Made by a program: the position numbers and the translations under genes
Origin: CAIWHR01 sp039931775
GTDB lineage: Bacteria; Pseudomonadota; Gammaproteobacteria; Burkholderiales; Casimicrobiaceae
DNA: 64,000 nt
NCBI GenBank assembly: GCA_039931775.1
Contig: JBDTRG010000019.1
Location: forward strand, 12,380-76,379
Direction of reading: 5' to 3'
Notes under the pieces: generated by a model
What the model was told of the DNA's origin: nothing
Seen by the model: only the letters and a program-made list of their open reading frames with translations
Database searches by the model: none
Part shown: piece by piece, positions 49,675 through 58,578 of the stretch
Layout of the letters: the number at the start of each line of letters is the position of its first letter
Position numbering within the stretch: position 1 is the stretch's first letter

Positions 49675-51648
49675 ATGATCCCCGAACTCGGACATTTCGC
49701 CCTGATCCTCGCGCTGCTGCTCGCGGCGCTGCTCGGCACGCTGCCGTTGATCGGTGCGCATCGCCGGATCGGCGCCTGGATGGCGCTCGCGCGCCCGCTC
49801 GCCGCGGGGCAGTTCCTGTTCATTGCATTCGCGTTCGGGTGCCTCGCGTACTCGTTCGTCGCCAACGATTTCTCCGTGCTGAACGTGGCGACGAATTCGA
49901 ACTCCCAGCTTCCGCTGCAGTACCGGATCGCGGCGACGTGGGGCTCGCACGAGGGATCGATGTTGCTTTGGGTGTTGATGCTCGGCGCCTGGACCGTGGC
50001 CGTCGCGCTGAAGAGCCGGCATCTGCCCGACGAAATGGTCGCCCGCGTGCTCGGCGTGATGGGCGTGATCGCCTTCGGCTTCCTGCTCTTCCTGCTGCTG
50101 ACATCGAATCCGTTCGACCGTTTGTTTCCGGCGGCCGAAGACGGCCGCGATCTGAACCCGCTGCTGCAGGATCCGGGGATGGTGTTCCATCCACCGCTCC
50201 TCTACATGGGCTACGTCGGCTTTTCCGTCGCGTTCGCGTTCGCCATCGCCGCGCTGATCGGCGGCCGGCTCGACGCGACGTGGGCGCGCTGGTCGCGGCC
50301 GTGGACCACGCTCGCCTGGTCCTTCCTCACCTGCGGCATCATGCTCGGCAGCTGGTGGGCCTACTACGAGCTTGGCTGGGGGGGATGGTGGTTCTGGGAC
50401 CCCGTCGAAAACGCGTCGTTCATGCCGTGGCTCGTCGGCACCGCGTTGATCCATTCGCTGGCGGTCACCGAGAAACGCGGAACGTTCAAGGCCTGGACGG
50501 TGCTGCTGGCGATCTCGGCATTCTCGCTGTCCCTGCTGGGCACGTTCCTGGTGCGCTCCGGCGTGCTGACGTCGGTGCATGCGTTCGCCACCGACCCGCG
50601 TCGCGGCGTATTCATCCTGGCGTTCCTCGCGCTCGTCATTGGCGGTTCGCTGATTCTGTTCGCGCTGCGTGCGCCGAAGGTGGGCGGCGGCGGCCGATAC
50701 GAGGCGATCTCGCGCGAGACGATGTTGCTCGCCAACAACGTGCTGCTGATCGCCGCCGCGGGCTCCGTGCTGCTGGGCACGCTCTATCCGCTGTTTCTCG
50801 ACGCGCTCAATCTCGGCAAGATCTCGGTCGGCCCCCCGTACTTCGACACGGTGTTCGTACCGCTGATGACCCCGCTCGTCTTCCTGATGGGCGTCGGACC
50901 GCTCGCGCGCTGGAAACAGGCGTCGTTGCCCGATCTGTGGAAGCGCCTCAGGTGGGCGCTTGCGGTAAGCGTCGTCACCGCGCTGGTGCTGCCCTTCGTT
51001 GCCGGCACGTGGACGCTAATGGTGAGCTTCGGCTTGCTGCTCGCCGCCTGGATCGTCGCGACGACCGTCGTCAATGTGCGCGAGCGCGGACGGGGCGTGC
51101 GTGGCGGAATCGTCGCACAGCTCGCGCGCCAGCCGCGCAGCTACTGGGGGATGATCGTCGCGCACCTCGGCATCGCCGTGTTCATCGTCGGCGTGACCAT
51201 GGTAAAGGGATATCAGACCGAACGCGACGTGCGGATGGACGTCGGCGACACCGTGGCGGCCGGTGGTTACACGCTGCGGTTCGACGGCACGACTGATGTC
51301 ACCGGCCCGAACTACCGCGCGGCGCGCGGCGTTTTCGACGTGAGTCGCAGCGGCGCGCACGTCGCGACGCTCTCGCCGGAGAAACGCACGTACAACGCGG
51401 GTGGCAATTCGATGACCGAGGCGGCGATCCGGAGCACGCCGATCGGCGACCTCTACGTGTCGCTCGGCGAGCCCGTCGCCGGGCGCGCGTGGAGCGTGCG
51501 CGTCTACCACAAGCCGTTCGTCACATGGATCTGGGGCGGATGCGTGCTGATGGCGATCGGCGGACTCCTGGCGCTCTCGGATCGCCGGTACCGTGTCGCG
51601 GCGCGGCGCGACGCCATCGTCGCCGACGGCGCGCCGGCACGAAGCTAG
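49675..51648 (+). CDS. ccmF: Cytochrome c haem lyase subunit CcmF
   Basis: A 657-residue inner membrane protein of usual length with the haem-handling motif WGGWWFWDPVEN (235-246) and conserved histidines around it (for example the His in FHPPLLYMGY, 172). It joins haem from CcmE to apocytochromes with CcmH and CcmI. This single CcmF must also serve the CxxCK haem site of the nitrite reductase downstream unless a dedicated NrfE-like protein exists elsewhere. Confidence 0.96.
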   Translation: MIPELGHFALILALLLAALLGTLPLIGAHRRIGAWMALARPLAAGQFLFIAFAFGCLAYSFVANDFSVLNVATNSNSQLPLQYRIAATWGSHEGSMLLWVLMLGAWTVAVALKSRHLPDEMVARVLGVMGVIAFGFLLFLLLTSNPFDRLFPAAEDGRDLNPLLQDPGMVFHPPLLYMGYVGFSVAFAFAIAALIGGRLDATWARWSRPWTTLAWSFLTCGIMLGSWWAYYELGWGGWWFWDPVENASFMPWLVGTALIHSLAVTEKRGTFKAWTVLLAISAFSLSLLGTFLVRSGVLTSVHAFATDPRRGVFILAFLALVIGGSLILFALRAPKVGGGGRYEAISRETMLLANNVLLIAAAGSVLLGTLYPLFLDALNLGKISVGPPYFDTVFVPLMTPLVFLMGVGPLARWKQASLPDLWKRLRWALAVSVVTALVLPFVAGTWTLMVSFGLLLAAWIVATTVVNVRERGRGVRGGIVAQLARQPRSYWGMIVAHLGIAVFIVGVTMVKGYQTERDVRMDVGDTVAAGGYTLRFDGTTDVTGPNYRAARGVFDVSRSGAHVATLSPEKRTYNAGGNSMTEAAIRSTPIGDLYVSLGEPVAGRAWSVRVYHKPFVTWIWGGCVLMAIGGLLALSDRRYRVAARRDAIVADGAPARS

Positions 51649-51662
51649 GGGCATTCGACGCC

Positions 51663-52193
51663 ATGAGCAAGAAGCTGCTGATCCCGCTGGCGCTCTTCGT
51701 CGTTCTCTGCGGGTTCCTGCTGGTCGGGCTCTGGCGGGACCCGCGCGAAGTTCCATCGCCGCTGATCGGCAAGCCGGCCCCCCCCTTCAAGCTCGCTCAG
51801 CTGCACGAACCTTCGAAGACGCTCGGCCCGTCCGATCTGAAAGGGCAGGTCTGGCTCCTCAACGTGTGGGCATCGTGGTGCGTTTCGTGCCGCGAAGAGC
51901 ATCCGTTGCTCGTCGAGCTCGGCAAGGCGAAGGTCGTGCCAATCGTCGGTCTCAACTACAAGGACGAGCCCGCCGCCGGCATGAAGTGGCTCACGCAGAA
52001 CGGCGATCCGTACAACCTTTCGGTCGTCGATCGCGACGGGCGCGTCGGCATCGACTGGGGCGTCTACGGTGTGCCTGAGACTTTCGTCATCGACAAGGCG
52101 GGCGCCATCCGCTACAAGCAGATCGGACCGATCACCGTCGAGGCGTTGCAGACGAAGATCCTGCCGCTCGTCCGGGAGCTGCAGAAATCATGA
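51663..52193 (+). CDS. ccmG: Thiol:disulfide interchange protein CcmG/DsbE
   Basis: A 176-residue membrane-anchored thioredoxin. The N-terminal anchor is at about 5-23 and the active site is WCVSC (Cys73, Cys76). It keeps apocytochrome cysteines reduced. VPETFVID with the cis-proline is intact. The stop overlaps ccmH (ATGA). Confidence 0.95.
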   Translation: MSKKLLIPLALFVVLCGFLLVGLWRDPREVPSPLIGKPAPPFKLAQLHEPSKTLGPSDLKGQVWLLNVWASWCVSCREEHPLLVELGKAKVVPIVGLNYKDEPAAGMKWLTQNGDPYNLSVVDRDGRVGIDWGVYGVPETFVIDKAGAIRYKQIGPITVEALQTKILPLVRELQKS

Positions 52194-52672
52194 AGCCACG
52201 GGTCTTCGCACTGTTGGTCGCGGCGTTTGCGATTTCATCCTTGCAGGCGCTCGCCGCCGATGCCGTGCCGACGGACAAGGATTCGGTCGCCTCCTCGCGC
52301 GCGGTCAAGCTGTCGGAAAAGCTGCGCTGCCTCGTCTGCCAGAACCAGACGATCGCGGATTCGAACGCCGAGCTCGCACAGGACCTTCGCCGCCAGATCC
52401 ACGAACAGATCGCGGCCGGCAAGACCGACGACGAGATCGTCGACTACATGGTCGCGCGCTACGGCGACTTCGTGCTGTACCAGCCGCCAGTCAAGTCCAC
52501 GACCGTGCTGCTATGGGCTGGCCCGGGCCTCCTGCTGCTGGTGGGTTTCGTCGGGCTCGCCCGAATCGTGCGCGCGCGCCGTGCCGAATCCGACGCGCCT
52601 CCGCTCACGGCGGAAGAGCACGAGCGCGCCGCGCGCCTGCTGGACGGCGACCGCGCGAAGGACGCTTCATGA
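52190..52672 (+). CDS. ccmH: Cytochrome c maturation protein CcmH
   Basis: A 160-residue protein with a signal peptide to about Ala23, the redox motif LRCLVCQNQ (Cys47, Cys50) and a C-terminal membrane segment. It is the short CcmH form, with the TPR part encoded separately as CcmI. Both ends overlap neighbours by four bases. Confidence 0.95.
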   Translation: MKPRVFALLVAAFAISSLQALAADAVPTDKDSVASSRAVKLSEKLRCLVCQNQTIADSNAELAQDLRRQIHEQIAAGKTDDEIVDYMVARYGDFVLYQPPVKSTTVLLWAGPGLLLLVGFVGLARIVRARRAESDAPPLTAEEHERAARLLDGDRAKDAS

Positions 52673-53952
52673 TCGCCTTCATCCTGATCGCCGCGGCGAT
52701 GGTCGCGATGGCCTTGGCCTGGGTGCTCGTGCCGCTGCTGAAGCGCCGCATGCAGCAGGGCGTCGACCGCGAAAGGATGAACGTCGCGATATTGCGCGAT
52801 CAGATGAGCGAGCTCAATGCCGATCTCGTCTCGGGCACTTTGGCGCGCGAGCAATACGACGAGGCGCGGCGGGAGCTCGAGCAGCGCGTGCTCGAGGATT
52901 CGAAGGTCGTCGCCGGCGCAGCGCGCGCGCCGTCGCAATCGGCCGCGTGGACTGCGGCGATCCTGGCGGGGACGATACCCATCGTCGCATTGCTGCTGTA
53001 TGTGACGCTCGGCAACCACGAAGCGTTTGCACCTCAAGCCGAACGCGCGGCAAAGGGCGGCGCCGATCACGAGGTGACGCGCGAACAGGTCGAGGGGATG
53101 GCTGCGAAGCTCGCGGCCAAGCTCGAAAAGGACCCTGGCAATGCCGATGGCTGGGTGATGCTCGCGCGCACCTACTATGCGCTCAACCGCTACGCTGATG
53201 CCGCGTCGGCCTTCGACAAGGCGATTGCGCTCGTCCCCGACGATGCCGGGCTCCTTGCCGATTACGCCGATGCGGTCGGCGCGGCGCAGGGCGGATTGCG
53301 CGGCAAGGCGCTCGAGCTGGTCGACCGCGCGCTGAAGGCGGATTCCACGCAATGGAAGGCGCTCGCGCTGGCCGGCACCGCGGCCTTTGAGCGCAAGGAC
53401 TACCTGCAAGCGGTTGCGTATTGGGAGAAGATGAAGGCAACGGTTCCACCGGGCTCGCCGATGGCGGGCTCGATCGACGCCAGCATCGCCGAGGCGCGCG
53501 AACTCGGCGGCCTAAAGGGTAGTCCTGCACCCTCCGCAATCGCCGCCGCACCGGCAGCCACGGTCCCGAAAGCGCCCGTCGCTGCGCCGGCGACGGGCAC
53601 CGCACCCGCCGCCTCGATCGGCGGCACCGTGTCCCTCGCGCCGGCCCTCGCGGCGAAGGCGTCGCCGACTGACACCGTATTCATATTCGCGCGCGCGGCC
53701 GAAGGTCCGAAGATGCCGCTGGCCATCCTGCGAAAACAGGTCAAGGACCTGCCGGTCGCATTCACGCTCGACGATTCGATGGCAATGGCGCCCAACTTCG
53801 CGCTGTCGAATTTCGCGTCGATCGTGGTCGGTGCGCGCGTTTCGAAATCCGGAAACGCCGTGCCGCAGAGCGGCGACCTGGAAGGATTCTCGCCCGCGGT
53901 TACCGTCGGCGCGAGGGGCCTCGCCGTCGTCATCGAGCGCGCGCTGCCCTGA
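52669..53952 (+). CDS. ccmI: Cytochrome c maturation TPR protein CcmI
   Basis: A 427-residue protein. The first membrane segment (about 2-23), the coiled linker NVAILRDQMSELNADL and a second segment (about 93-112) form the CcmI-1 part. TPR repeats (about 150-260) bind the C-termini of apocytochromes. An Ala/Pro linker leads to a C-terminal cytochrome-type domain (about 315-427) as in other long CcmI proteins. Last gene of the ccm operon; a shorter second CcmI-like protein is encoded at 55960. Confidence 0.92.
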   Translation: MIAFILIAAAMVAMALAWVLVPLLKRRMQQGVDRERMNVAILRDQMSELNADLVSGTLAREQYDEARRELEQRVLEDSKVVAGAARAPSQSAAWTAAILAGTIPIVALLLYVTLGNHEAFAPQAERAAKGGADHEVTREQVEGMAAKLAAKLEKDPGNADGWVMLARTYYALNRYADAASAFDKAIALVPDDAGLLADYADAVGAAQGGLRGKALELVDRALKADSTQWKALALAGTAAFERKDYLQAVAYWEKMKATVPPGSPMAGSIDASIAEARELGGLKGSPAPSAIAAAPAATVPKAPVAAPATGTAPAASIGGTVSLAPALAAKASPTDTVFIFARAAEGPKMPLAILRKQVKDLPVAFTLDDSMAMAPNFALSNFASIVVGARVSKSGNAVPQSGDLEGFSPAVTVGARGLAVVIERALP

Positions 53953-54015
53953 CCTGCGGCACGGCGCACGCGCCCGCCGAAGTCGCTCACTGCGACGGAG
54001 CGTGATCGCGCGACC

Positions 54016-54029
54016 TTGATATCGATCAA
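54016..54029 (+). promoter_or_regulatory. Perfect FNR/ANR box
   Basis: TTGATATCGATCAA is an exact match to the FNR/ANR consensus TTGAT-N4-ATCAA, a perfect palindrome. It is centred at 54022.5, about 90 bp before the start of the octaheme nitrite reductase. With the extended -10 at 54069-54077 the box would sit near -61.5, the class I activation position. This predicts induction of the reductase when oxygen is low. Confidence 0.8.
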
Positions 54030-54068
54030 AGTGCGTATGCGCTGTCCTTCCTCGGCGTCCTTTCGCGT

Positions 54069-54077
54069 TGCTAGACT
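54069..54077 (+). promoter_or_regulatory. Candidate extended -10 of the nitrite reductase promoter
   Basis: TGCTAGACT fits an extended -10 (TG, one base, TAGACT). The implied start near 54084 places the upstream FNR/ANR box at about -61.5 and leaves a leader of about 29 bases before the ATG at 54113. Confidence 0.45.
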
Positions 54078-54112
54078 TCGGCACGCAGCAGGACGGCCGT
54101 CAGGGGGAATCC

Positions 54113-55831
54113 ATGAAACGTGCGATCGCTCGCCTCACCGCAGGGGCTGTTTCCGCATTGACCGTCGTCGCCCTCGCTCTGCTGGCCCATCCGGCATTCG
54201 CGCAAGGCGCGCAGACCACGGCGGCAAACGCGCGTCCAAAGGCGCCGGTGGCAAAGGGTGCAGCATTCGACGCCACCGCCTGCCTAGGCTGCCACGCGCC
54301 GGTCAAGGCACTTTACGACAGCGGCAAGCACAAGGGTGTCGGTTGCAACACCTGTCACGACGGCACGGCGATGCACCTCGCCGATTCGTCGAAGCGGCCG
54401 ACCACGAAGACCGATCTCGCGAACTGCGGAGGCTGCCACCAGAACCAGTATCAATCCTATGGGCAGATGGATTGGCGCCGCACGGCGCGCTTCGAGAAGA
54501 AGCAGACGATCGGCCCGGCGCCCGATCCCGCATACGACCTGCTGATGTCGCCGCACGGCTTCACGCGCGAGCACAACCTGCCGCGCGGCCACACATTCGC
54601 GCTGCTCGATCAGTACGTCGTCGACCGCTCGTTCGGCGGCCGGTTCGGGACGAAGGAGTCCTGGCGCTATCTGGCGGGCTCCGGTGATTTCAGGGTGTGG
54701 GATGTCGCGCTCGATCAGTACCCTGACAACACGGACCAGAAGATCTTCAAGCCCGGCACGGCGGCAGCGGCGAACCCGGTATGCCTTTCCTGCAAGACGC
54801 AGGACCACATCCTCGAGTGGGCGTACATGGGCGATCCTGTTCCCGAGGCGAAGTGGAGCCGCACCTCGAAGGTCGTCGAGCTCGCCAAGTCGGTCAACCA
54901 CTCGCTCAACTGCATCTTCTGCCACGACCCCCACGCAGCGAAGCCGCGCATCGTCCGCGACGCGCTGATCGACGCGGTCCTGCGCACCGGAGACCCACCG
55001 ACCCTGTACGCGCAGGACCCGCGCAGGACCAAGGTGGACGTGAAGGACATGGGCGTTCGCGGCTTCACGCGCAAGATCGGATTGCTCGAGCGCTACGACG
55101 GCAAGCTGCAGTGCGGCCAGTGTCACGTCGAGTACAACTGCAATCCGGGCTTCAATCCCAATACGGGCGAGGCCATCACGATGGCCGACAGGAGGACCAA
55201 TTACTTTCCTTTCGTCGACGTCAACAACATCCTCAAGGCATACGACAGCATCCAGTTCAGGGACTTTCGCAACCAGTTCACCGGCGCAGCGCTGTGGAAA
55301 GCGCAGCACCCGGACGTCGAGACCTATTACAACTCGAAGCACGAGAAGGCCGGCGTCGACTGCACCTCCTGCCACATGCCGAAGGTCAAGGACGCGAAGA
55401 CGGGCCAGTACTACACGTCGCACTGGCAAACCAACCCGAAGAACTATTTGAAGGAAACCTGCCTTCGCTGCCACTCGCAGTGGGACGAGAAGCAGGCGCG
55501 ATACGTGATCGAGTCGATGGCCGCGCACTACCAGGGCAAGGTCCGCAACGCGGAGTTCTGGCTCGCGCAACTCGTCGGCAAATTCGGGCAGGCACAGCAG
55601 GTCGGCGTGTCCGAGGACACGTTGAAGGCCGCGCGCGCGAAGCATGGCGACGCGCATGCCAACTGGGAATGGTGGACCGCGGCCAACGGCGCCTCGTTTC
55701 ACAACCTGGACCTTGCCAAGGAGTCGCTGGCGAAGTCGGTCGCGGCGTCGCAGGATGGCCTCAAGATCCTCGATGACGCGATGAAGGCGAAGCAGACTTT
55801 GAGCGCGCCGGCCGCTGCCGCGCCGAAATAG
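54113..55831 (+). CDS. Octaheme c-type cytochrome nitrite reductase (ONR)
   Basis: A 572-residue exported multihaem protein. A Sec signal ends at Ala30. Eight haem sites are present: CxxCH at Cys57, Cys78, Cys105, Cys267, Cys334, Cys417 and Cys450, and one CLSCK at Cys224. Three CxxCH sites followed by a CxxCK as the fourth is the order of octaheme nitrite reductases such as that of Thioalkalivibrio, not of pentahaem NrfA. Catalytic features are kept: Lys228 on the active haem, Tyr341 with Cys343 (YNC, matching the Tyr-Cys bond of ONR) and His399 in AQHP. It reduces nitrite (and possibly sulfite or hydroxylamine) to ammonia in the periplasm. AGGGGGAA precedes the ATG. It lies directly after the ccm operon behind an FNR/ANR box. 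Confidence 0.9.
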   Translation: MKRAIARLTAGAVSALTVVALALLAHPAFAQGAQTTAANARPKAPVAKGAAFDATACLGCHAPVKALYDSGKHKGVGCNTCHDGTAMHLADSSKRPTTKTDLANCGGCHQNQYQSYGQMDWRRTARFEKKQTIGPAPDPAYDLLMSPHGFTREHNLPRGHTFALLDQYVVDRSFGGRFGTKESWRYLAGSGDFRVWDVALDQYPDNTDQKIFKPGTAAAANPVCLSCKTQDHILEWAYMGDPVPEAKWSRTSKVVELAKSVNHSLNCIFCHDPHAAKPRIVRDALIDAVLRTGDPPTLYAQDPRRTKVDVKDMGVRGFTRKIGLLERYDGKLQCGQCHVEYNCNPGFNPNTGEAITMADRRTNYFPFVDVNNILKAYDSIQFRDFRNQFTGAALWKAQHPDVETYYNSKHEKAGVDCTSCHMPKVKDAKTGQYYTSHWQTNPKNYLKETCLRCHSQWDEKQARYVIESMAAHYQGKVRNAEFWLAQLVGKFGQAQQVGVSEDTLKAARAKHGDAHANWEWWTAANGASFHNLDLAKESLAKSVAASQDGLKILDDAMKAKQTLSAPAAAAPK

Positions 55832-55959
55832 CGCTGCGGCGGCTTTCGCGAAGGCGCGCTGCATCCCTCGCCAAAAGGATCGCCGGCGCGAGATAATCGC
55901 GGGTCCGCGCGCACCTGATCGAATCGGACTCCAGGCGCCGCGGCGGTCGCTCTAATCTC

Positions 55960-56850
55960 ATGTCGCCAGCGTTCGACGAACTCGTGTTCTGGCTCATCGC
56001 CGCGGCGATGACCGTGCTCGCGCTGGCGTTTGTCGTGCCCGACCTGATCGCGCGGCGGGCGCCGGCGGCGCCCGGCCGACGCGCGTCCGTCAACGCCGCA
56101 ATCTATCGAAGCCACCTCGCCGAACTCGAACGCGAGCGCGACGCGGGTCGATTGACCGATGGACAGTTTGCCGAAGCGCGCGAGGAGATGGAGCGGCGAC
56201 TCCTCGGCGACGCGGACGACGACGCCCCCTCGCTGCCCGGCGTCGCGCCACGCGCCAGCACGATTCTGCTGGTCATCGCGGTTCCCGCCGTTGCCCTCGG
56301 TCTTTACACGCTGTTTGGCGAGCCGGGGGCGACGGATATGACGCCGCGCCCAGGCTCTGCCCTGGCGGACACCGCGCCAGGCACCGCGCCGCGCCGCGAC
56401 GATCTGGCGCGACACCTGGCGCACAACGCACGTGACGGACGCGGATGGGTCCTGCTTGCGCGGATGGACTTTGCCGCGGACCGGTTCGGCGACGCCGCGG
56501 AGTCCTACCGAAAGGCGATCGCCGTTGCGCCAAGGATCCGGTCCGACGCCGGCGTCTGGTGCGAATACGCCGATGCGCTCGCCATGGCGCAGGGCGGCGT
56601 CCTTGCCGGCCGGCCGCGCGAGCACATCATGCATGCGCTGGCGCTCGACCCCGCTCATCCGAAGGCGCTGGAAATGGCGGGCAGCGCCGCGTATGAACAG
56701 GGGGAGTTCGCGTCGGCTGCAAGCTACTGGCGTACGCTCCTCGCGACGCTTCCCGAGCGATCGGCCCGGCACCGTGACCTGGCCACCGCGATCGCGCGCG
56801 CGGTGCAGTTCTCCGTCGCGGCCGCGGCAAGCGGCGATGGGATCCGATGA
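55960..56850 (+). CDS. Second CcmI-like (NrfG/CycH-type) TPR protein
   Basis: A 296-residue protein built like a shortened CcmI: membrane segment at about 9-27, the coiled linker AIYRSHLAELERERDAGRLT, a second segment at about 99-117 and C-terminal TPR repeats (about 150-280). It lacks the C-terminal extra domain of the CcmI at 52669. Its place right after the octaheme reductase recalls NrfG, the TPR subunit that E. coli uses to attach haem to the CxxCK site of NrfA. A dedicated chaperone for this reductase is therefore likely (inference). The stop overlaps the next gene (ATGA). Confidence 0.8.
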   Translation: MSPAFDELVFWLIAAAMTVLALAFVVPDLIARRAPAAPGRRASVNAAIYRSHLAELERERDAGRLTDGQFAEAREEMERRLLGDADDDAPSLPGVAPRASTILLVIAVPAVALGLYTLFGEPGATDMTPRPGSALADTAPGTAPRRDDLARHLAHNARDGRGWVLLARMDFAADRFGDAAESYRKAIAVAPRIRSDAGVWCEYADALAMAQGGVLAGRPREHIMHALALDPAHPKALEMAGSAAYEQGEFASAASYWRTLLATLPERSARHRDLATAIARAVQFSVAAAASGDGIR

Positions 56851-58256
56851 GCGCCGGCCGTTCGGCGGACGTCGACGTCATCGTTGTCGGCGGCGGCATC
56901 TCGGGCCTCGCCGTGGCCTTCGGGCTCGCGCGGCTCGGGGCCTCGGTCGAGGTACTCGAAGCCGCGACGCGCGCGGGTGGCGTGATCGGAACGATCCGCC
57001 GCGACGGCGCGCTGTACGAAACGGGCCCGAACAGCGCGCTCGACACCACGCCGCTGATCGACGAGCTGCTCGACGCTGCGGGAATCCGCGCCGAGCGGAT
57101 CGGAGCCAGCACGGTTGCCGCGACGCGATTTGTCGTCCGCAAAGGCAAGCTGGTGCCGCTGCCCACCTCGCCCGTCGCGTTTCTCTCGACGCCTGCGTTC
57201 TCGCTCGGCGCAAAACTGCGCCTGCTCCGCGAACCCTGGATCAAGCCTGCGCCGGCCGACGCGGATGAATCGATCGCGGCGTTCGTCCGTCGGCGGCTCG
57301 GTGCCGAATTCCTCGACTACGCGGTCGACCCTTTCGTCTCCGGCGTCTATGCCGGCGATCCGGAGCGCATCTCGGTCGCGGCCGCATTTCCGCGCCTCCA
57401 CGCGCTCGAACAGCAGTACGGCAGCCTCATCCGGGGACAGATCCAGGGCGCGCGCGCGCGCAAGCGCAGTGCAGAGACCGCCAAGAACACGGCGGGCAGC
57501 TTCTCGTTTCGCGGCGGCATGCAGTCGCTGACCGACGCGCTTGCGCAAAAGATCGGCCGCGTCGTCCTTGACGCGCGCGTGCGCGGCATCGAGCGCGACG
57601 GCGAAGGCGCATGGACCGTGAGCGGCACACGGGGCTCCGATCCCTTCGCGCGGCGTGCCAGGGCGGTCGTTCTCGCGGTACCTGCGCGCGAAGCGGCACT
57701 GCTCGTGCGCGAGCTGGCGCCTGCGGCTACGCGGGCACTCGCCGCGATCGAGTACGCCCACGTCGCGAGCGTGGCGTCCGCGTACCGACGCGCCGACGTA
57801 CTGCACGCCCTTGCGGGCTTCGGGTTCCTCGTCCCGAAAAGAGAAGAACGGAGGATCCTCGGCTCGCTTTTCTCCAGCAGCATGTTCGAGGGACGGGCAC
57901 CCGAAGCCACCGTTCTGTTCACGACGTTCGTCGGCGGCCTCAGGAATCCCGATCTGCCGAGTCGGAGCGACGAAGAGCTCGGCGACATCGTCCGAGACGA
58001 ACTCGCCGCGCTCGTCGGCGCGAACGGCGATCCGCTATGGACCGCGATCACGCGCTGGACCAACGCGATCCCCCAATACAACCTGGGGCATCGCGAGCGG
58101 ATGAGCCCGATCGGCGACGCCGAGCGCGCATTGCCCGGGCTTCACTTCTGCGCGAACTATCGCGGCGGCGTATCGGTGGGCGACTGCATCAAGTCGGCGC
58201 ACGCGACGGCCGAGACCGCTGCGCGATTCCTGCAGGGCCTGCCCTCAGGCGGGTGA
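56847..58256 (+). CDS. hemY: Protoporphyrinogen oxidase (HemY/PPOX type)
   Basis: A 469-residue FAD enzyme with the dinucleotide motif GGGISG (15-20), the PPOX-typical YETGPNSALD near 57-66, and the C-terminal GLHFCANYRGGVSVGDCIKS that closes the FAD site. It converts protoporphyrinogen IX to protoporphyrin IX with oxygen, the step before haem. Translational coupling to the cytochrome assembly gene upstream ties haem supply to cytochrome c production. The oxygen need is at odds with FNR-type induction nearby, so expression may be only partly linked. It overlaps the convergent DUF2007 gene by 12 bp. Confidence 0.88.
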   Translation: MSAGRSADVDVIVVGGGISGLAVAFGLARLGASVEVLEAATRAGGVIGTIRRDGALYETGPNSALDTTPLIDELLDAAGIRAERIGASTVAATRFVVRKGKLVPLPTSPVAFLSTPAFSLGAKLRLLREPWIKPAPADADESIAAFVRRRLGAEFLDYAVDPFVSGVYAGDPERISVAAAFPRLHALEQQYGSLIRGQIQGARARKRSAETAKNTAGSFSFRGGMQSLTDALAQKIGRVVLDARVRGIERDGEGAWTVSGTRGSDPFARRARAVVLAVPAREAALLVRELAPAATRALAAIEYAHVASVASAYRRADVLHALAGFGFLVPKREERRILGSLFSSSMFEGRAPEATVLFTTFVGGLRNPDLPSRSDEELGDIVRDELAALVGANGDPLWTAITRWTNAIPQYNLGHRERMSPIGDAERALPGLHFCANYRGGVSVGDCIKSAHATAETAARFLQGLPSGG

Positions 58257-58574
58257 TTCCGACGGCGGGCCGAGGCCGGCGCCACATTTCCAGCATAGAT
58301 CGAAGGTCGCCGGCGAGTCCTCGCCGCACGATGCGCAGTGTCGAGTGCCGCCAACTTTGGCATCGTCTTCCATCGTTCGCAACAGCGTCTGCGCGCGCTC
58401 GCGATCGTCCTCGCGCTCGAGCCAGACCTGCGGCTGCCCGATGTCCGGCGGCACGTCGCCGACGATGCTGGACGCATGCTCGTTGAACACGTGCGCGCGG
58501 ATACCGGCCTGGTTCAGGCGATCGGCGAGCAGGTAGGCGTCGAAGCGCTGGAGCGCGATATAGAAGCGGAACAC
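58245..58574 (-). CDS. DUF2007 protein with C-terminal zinc ribbon
   Basis: A 109-residue protein. Residues 1-70 form a DUF2007 (putative signal-transducing) domain, starting with FYIALQRFDAYLLADRLNQA. The C-terminus has two CxxC pairs, CASC and CWKC, a small zinc ribbon. Function unknown; such proteins are often encoded beside unrelated housekeeping genes. It follows hutG by 4 bp on the same strand and overlaps the hemY 3-prime end. Confidence 0.8.
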   Translation of the reverse strand: MFRFYIALQRFDAYLLADRLNQAGIRAHVFNEHASSIVGDVPPDIGQPQVWLEREDDRERAQTLLRTMEDDAKVGGTRHCASCGEDSPATFDLCWKCGAGLGPPSESPA

Positions 58575-58578
58575 GCGA

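Noticed and set aside
54113..55831. Pentahaem NrfA nitrite reductase
   Set aside because: There are eight haem sites, with three CxxCH before the CxxCK, and a YNC motif, all features of octahaem reductases.
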